Assembly: GCF_003205875.1 (NCBI RefSeq)
Contig: NZ_PUBZ01000044.1
Coordinates: 1-64,000 of the forward strand
DNA: 64,000 nt
Reading direction: 5' to 3'
From: Herpetosiphon llansteffanensis
GTDB taxonomy: Bacteria > Chloroflexota > Chloroflexia > Chloroflexales > Herpetosiphonaceae
Within the stretch, counting starts at the first letter, position 1, and each line of letters starts with the position of its first letter. Under the pieces are notes generated by a model. That model had not been told where the DNA came from. It searched no databases and was given only the letters and a program-made list of their open reading frames with translations. A program made the position numbers and the translations under genes. Positions 61,131 to 64,000 of the stretch are shown here, in pieces.

Positions 61131-61997
61131 TTAGCCCAAGGCCTCAAGCGGAATCTGTGGAATTCGTTCGAGCATGCCTTGGCCAAAAACCTGTTGCAAA
61201 CCCAAATGCGGCATATGAATGTAGCCAATATGGCAGCCACAGGTAGCATTGTCACAAACTCGTTGTTGCAAGGCAGTCTGCCAAGCGGGATTGTAAATAT
61301 TGCCAATTGGCTCGCGCACAAAATGACAACGCCGCATCGTGCCATCGCCATCAACTGAAATCACGCTTTCGCCGGTGGCACAAGCCCGACCCGCCGAAGG
61401 ATGGCGGGTGTTGTTGATCGGAAAGAGCGGATCAATCGCTGTCAGTTGGGCAATTTCCTCAGGGCTGTAATAGCCAACTTCGCGTTTATAGGCATTAACC
61501 CAAAGGTAAATTTGCTTGGGCAGCAGTTCACGCAAGGCCACAATTTCAGCCTGATGTTCGTGCATGCCAACCACACCAACGCTAATTGGAATCCCACGCT
61601 CAATTGCTTCGTGACAACGGGCCAAAAAGCGATCGCGTGGCGTTTGGGTTGGATGATAGGTTGCCCACAAACCAAGCCGCTGCTTTGGGCAATCCTCGGC
61701 CCAATCAAGCCGCGCCGAAAGATTGGTCTGAATCGCGACTTTTTGCACATGCGCCATGTTGGCCAATTCCACGATTGCCCGTTGATAGCGCCGCCGAATC
61801 AAGGCCTCGCCCCATGGCGTGAAGAAAATGCTTAATTGCAGCTGAGTTTGTTGAGCAGACCATTCTACAAAGCGTTGCAAAGCAGCTTCATCGTGGGCAT
61901 GCTCGGCGGCAGTTTCTTGGTGCTTGGCAAATGGGCAATAGCTACAACCATAATTACAGCTCGATAAAGGGCCACGATACAGAATTGCTAAATTCAT
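61131..61997 (-). CDS. Radical SAM protein, STM4011 family
   Basis: 288-aa radical SAM enzyme candidate. The [4Fe-4S] motif CNYGCSYC (Cys14, Cys18, Cys21) is complete. LYRGPLSSCNYGCSYCPF is the start I associate with the STM4011 family. Further cysteines near the C-terminus (RACATG, RRCHF, CDNATCGCH) could hold a second cluster, as in SPASM-like proteins. The reaction is unknown. Its ATG overlaps the STM4012-like stop by ATGA, and a strong terminator follows. The family name rests on recall of the Salmonella locus. Confidence 0.85.
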   Translation of the reverse strand: MNLAILYRGPLSSCNYGCSYCPFAKHQETAAEHAHDEAALQRFVEWSAQQTQLQLSIFFTPWGEALIRRRYQRAIVELANMAHVQKVAIQTNLSARLDWAEDCPKQRLGLWATYHPTQTPRDRFLARCHEAIERGIPISVGVVGMHEHQAEIVALRELLPKQIYLWVNAYKREVGYYSPEEIAQLTAIDPLFPINNTRHPSAGRACATGESVISVDGDGTMRRCHFVREPIGNIYNPAWQTALQQRVCDNATCGCHIGYIHMPHLGLQQVFGQGMLERIPQIPLEALG

Positions 61998-63313
61998 CGC
62001 AGAATAAACTCCTCGCTAAGCTGACGAATCTGGGGCGAGTAGAGCCATGGCCCAATCAGATCCGAGCGTTCTAAGCCAGCAGCCGTTAATTGATAAATTC
62101 CATTGTGATGCTCAGCCCAGCCACATTCCAATAATTCGTTGATTTGGCCTAAATCGTCCAAAAGCTCGCTGCCAAACTGCGCTCGATAGGCTTGTGCATC
62201 AAGTCCGCTGACTTGCAACAACGATTGAATCACAAAGCGGCGGCGTTGCTCAGCGCTCGAAACCTCACAGCCATAATCAACTTGGCTCAAATCAAACAGG
62301 CTGCGCTGGTTGTAGCTTTGAATAATTTGGCGTACTGAACTCGCTCCAACCGCATAATCGCTGGAGTAGTGCAAGGCGCGGGTATACGAACGAGCGCCAG
62401 CACCCAAGCCCAGCATGCCATCGGTTTGGCAACAATAACTTGGCGCTTGGCTATCGTCGGTAGCGTGAGCAGCGCGAAACATGCGCATTGAAATTTGCTG
62501 ATAGCCTGCCGCTAACAAGCGTTCGCGGCCAACCCGATAGCATTCCAAGCGCAAATCCTGTTCCCAACCCGTGCCACGCCGATCCAAGCCGGTCAACGGT
62601 CGCACATACAACGGATACAAATACAGTTCTTCTGGCTGCCATTGCAAGGCAATTTCCAACGATTCGAGCCATGTTGCCACGGTTTGGTTGGGCAAGCCAT
62701 AAATCAAATCAATATTCAAATTGGGAATTTGGGCAGCGCGAATCGTCGTTAATGCCTGCTCAACCTCTGGGCGGCGTTGAGCACGGCCAGCGCCATGAGC
62801 TTCATGATCAAGGAAGCTTTGCACCCCAATGCTCACCCGATCAACCCCTGCTTGGCGCAAAACGGCCATACGATCGGCGGTTGCGGTGTGTGGCGAGGTT
62901 TCAACCGAAAGCGGAATCAGCCGCGAATTGACTCCTAGCCAACGTTGGCTCATGTTAAACAGCTGCTCCAACTCGGCTGCATCGAGGTAGGTTGGCGTGC
63001 CACCACCAATCGCCATACGGCTAAAATGCAATGGGCCAAGCTCGTTATGCACTGCCTGCATGTGAGTTTCTAAAGTTGCCAAATAGCGTTGCACCACCGC
63101 TGCTTGTGGGTTGGTCGTGGTGAACAAATTGCAAAAACCACAACGCATTTCACAAAACGGAATGTGTAAGTATAAAAATAATTGTTCGTGCGATTCACTA
63201 GCCCAAACGTCGCGCAACGAACGTGGCTCAAGCTGGCGATAGGCCGATTTGTGCGGGTAACTATAGCTATAGCCCATATATGGCGTAGCATTGGCATATT
63301 CACGCAGATGCAT
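61994..63313 (-). CDS. Radical SAM protein, STM4012 family (HemN-like)
   Basis: 439-aa radical SAM protein of the coproporphyrinogen dehydrogenase-like branch. The cluster motif is PFCEMRCGFCNLF (CX3CX2C), GGGTPTYLD follows, and VRPLTGLDRRG is typical of the STM4012 group. MGYSYSYPHKSAYR near the N-terminus is also characteristic. It is unlikely to be a true HemN or HemW. ATG 63313 has GGAGGAAG upstream and lies inside the last 14 nt of the STM4013-like gene; the longer frame is rejected. Confidence 0.87.
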   Translation of the reverse strand: MHLREYANATPYMGYSYSYPHKSAYRQLEPRSLRDVWASESHEQLFLYLHIPFCEMRCGFCNLFTTTNPQAAVVQRYLATLETHMQAVHNELGPLHFSRMAIGGGTPTYLDAAELEQLFNMSQRWLGVNSRLIPLSVETSPHTATADRMAVLRQAGVDRVSIGVQSFLDHEAHGAGRAQRRPEVEQALTTIRAAQIPNLNIDLIYGLPNQTVATWLESLEIALQWQPEELYLYPLYVRPLTGLDRRGTGWEQDLRLECYRVGRERLLAAGYQQISMRMFRAAHATDDSQAPSYCCQTDGMLGLGAGARSYTRALHYSSDYAVGASSVRQIIQSYNQRSLFDLSQVDYGCEVSSAEQRRRFVIQSLLQVSGLDAQAYRAQFGSELLDDLGQINELLECGWAEHHNGIYQLTAAGLERSDLIGPWLYSPQIRQLSEEFILR

Positions 63314-64000
63314 CGGCTTCCTCCAAGCAGCAATCAGCATAGGGCACGGTCCAAACGCTGGGGTGCGCCAAGCGATGGCCATAAAAACCATCATCGCCAT
63401 AGGCCGTGCCATGATCCGAACAGAGCATCATAAAGGTTGGGTTGCGCTGGTGTAACGCAGCAAATAACGCAGGCAATTGGCTGTCAACATAGCGCAAAGC
63501 AGCAGCATGGCTTTCAATCGTATCGCCCGTAGCGCCAGCCAAATAATGGGCATTGGGTTGATGCAACGCTGAAATATTGATAAACAAAAAGATCCGTTGC
63601 TCAGCGGGAATCGCTTGCAAGCGCTCAACTGCCAACTCCACCTGAAACTCGGTCGAACGTGGCTCGGTCACACCCAAACGCGGCTCCCAATATGCTTCAT
63701 GAAATAAATCGGGCAGCACACAACTCAAGGCAGTTTGGCGATTGAAAAAGCCCACGCCGCCAATGCAAATTGTGCGATAGCCAACTTGCGCCAAGCCAGT
63801 TACCACCTCAGGAGCATCAAACCCAAAGGTTTGGTCAACCGTGGTTTCGCTGCCAGCAAAGCGTGCCGCAAACAAACGTGGATGCGGGCCGGGCGTGGCT
63901 GGCGTTGGCATAAAGCCAGCAAACATCGCTTGATGGGCTGCATAGGTAAACGAGCCTGGGCTATGCCGCTCCTGCCAACCATCTGGCAAAAGTGCGCCTA
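63300..64000 (-). CDS. STM4013-family hydrolase (alkaline-phosphatase/sulfatase fold), partial
   Basis: The frame is open to the right edge, so the N-terminal part lies outside the window. The visible 233 residues carry the second half of an alkaline phosphatase/sulfatase fold. The metal-binding CSDHGTAYGDDGFYGHRL (about 190-207 of the visible part) supplies Asp and His ligands, and FLFINISALHQPN supplies another histidine. It shares a 14-nt overlap with the STM4012-like gene, so the three-gene cluster is tightly coupled. Substrate and product are unknown. Confidence 0.82.
   Translation of the reverse strand, partial: GALLPDGWQERHSPGSFTYAAHQAMFAGFMPTPATPGPHPRLFAARFAGSETTVDQTFGFDAPEVVTGLAQVGYRTICIGGVGFFNRQTALSCVLPDLFHEAYWEPRLGVTEPRSTEFQVELAVERLQAIPAEQRIFLFINISALHQPNAHYLAGATGDTIESHAAALRYVDSQLPALFAALHQRNPTFMMLCSDHGTAYGDDGFYGHRLAHPSVWTVPYADCCLEEADASA

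Noticed and set aside
61994-63313. Oxygen-independent coproporphyrinogen oxidase (HemN/HemW)
   Set aside because: It shares the fold, but the YSYPHKSAYR start and the partner genes match the STM4012 group and no heme genes are near.

Overview
The window looks like chromosomal DNA of a filamentous Chloroflexota bacterium, most likely Herpetosiphon or a close relative. This is an inference from gene content: two MalT-like LuxR regulators, a CotH/DUF4956/VTC-domain cluster, many secreted lipoproteins, a urease without UreE, and runs of degenerate intergenic repeats of the GAAGGAT and TTCGTG types. No sequence comparison could be run. Base composition is near 50% GC throughout, and no insertion sequence, prophage or CRISPR array was seen.

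Layout. 1-2.6 kb: cydAB (cytochrome bd oxidase), downstream of a repeat block. 2.7-8.7 kb: a minus-strand run of a small lipoprotein, PlsC-type acyltransferase, hisS, a peptide-type ABC solute-binding lipoprotein, pterin carbinolamine dehydratase and a GT4 glycosyltransferase. 8.7-9.2 kb: repeats. 9.2-18.3 kb: an M15 D,D-carboxypeptidase-like lipoprotein, a beta-propeller lipoprotein preceded by a tiny coupled leader ORF, dnaN, a flavin-binding protein, hydrolases, a DUF899 protein and an APH-type kinase with a degenerate Nudix-like front end. 18.4-23.4 kb: a large LuxR/MalT regulator, an 88-aa protein and two overlapping MDR dehydrogenases. 23.4-28 kb: a three-part membrane/ferredoxin/adenylate-cyclase fusion, a Nudix hydrolase, a lipoprotein and an FAD monooxygenase. 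28-33 kb: formate-THF ligase, a membrane protein/XRE pair, TetR, repeats, and an SDR with twin operators. 32.8-38.4 kb: CotH, DUF4956 and VTC proteins, a hotdog thioesterase and an MFS exporter. 39-43.7 kb: the urease operon ureF-D-A-B-C-G. 43.7-50.8 kb: a zinc-ribbon Ser/Thr kinase, a frame-disrupted sirtuin, a GNAT, and an epimerase-HEAT-HIT-glycosidase run. 50.8-56.8 kb: a second XRE/membrane pair, a CAU tRNA, an S9 peptidase, a second LuxR/MalT and two palindromic elements. 56.8-60.8 kb: a MacAB-like efflux operon. 61.1-64 kb: a radical SAM/radical SAM/sulfatase-fold cluster of the STM4011-STM4012-STM4013 type, running off the right edge.

How the genes work together. Several units are translationally coupled by ATGA or one-base overlaps: cydAB, the MDR pair, both XRE pairs, VTC-DUF4956, the urease genes, HEAT-HIT, the efflux operon and the radical SAM cluster. 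Regulatory DNA is readable at some loci: twin 17-bp operators on the SDR promoter, three TTGTAAAGCA sites around the first XRE cassette, an inverted repeat across the promoter of the second, and a promoter that should give a leaderless message for the first LuxR/MalT gene. The least understood and most interesting loci are the heme-like/ferredoxin/cyclase fusion and the radical SAM-hydrolase cluster.
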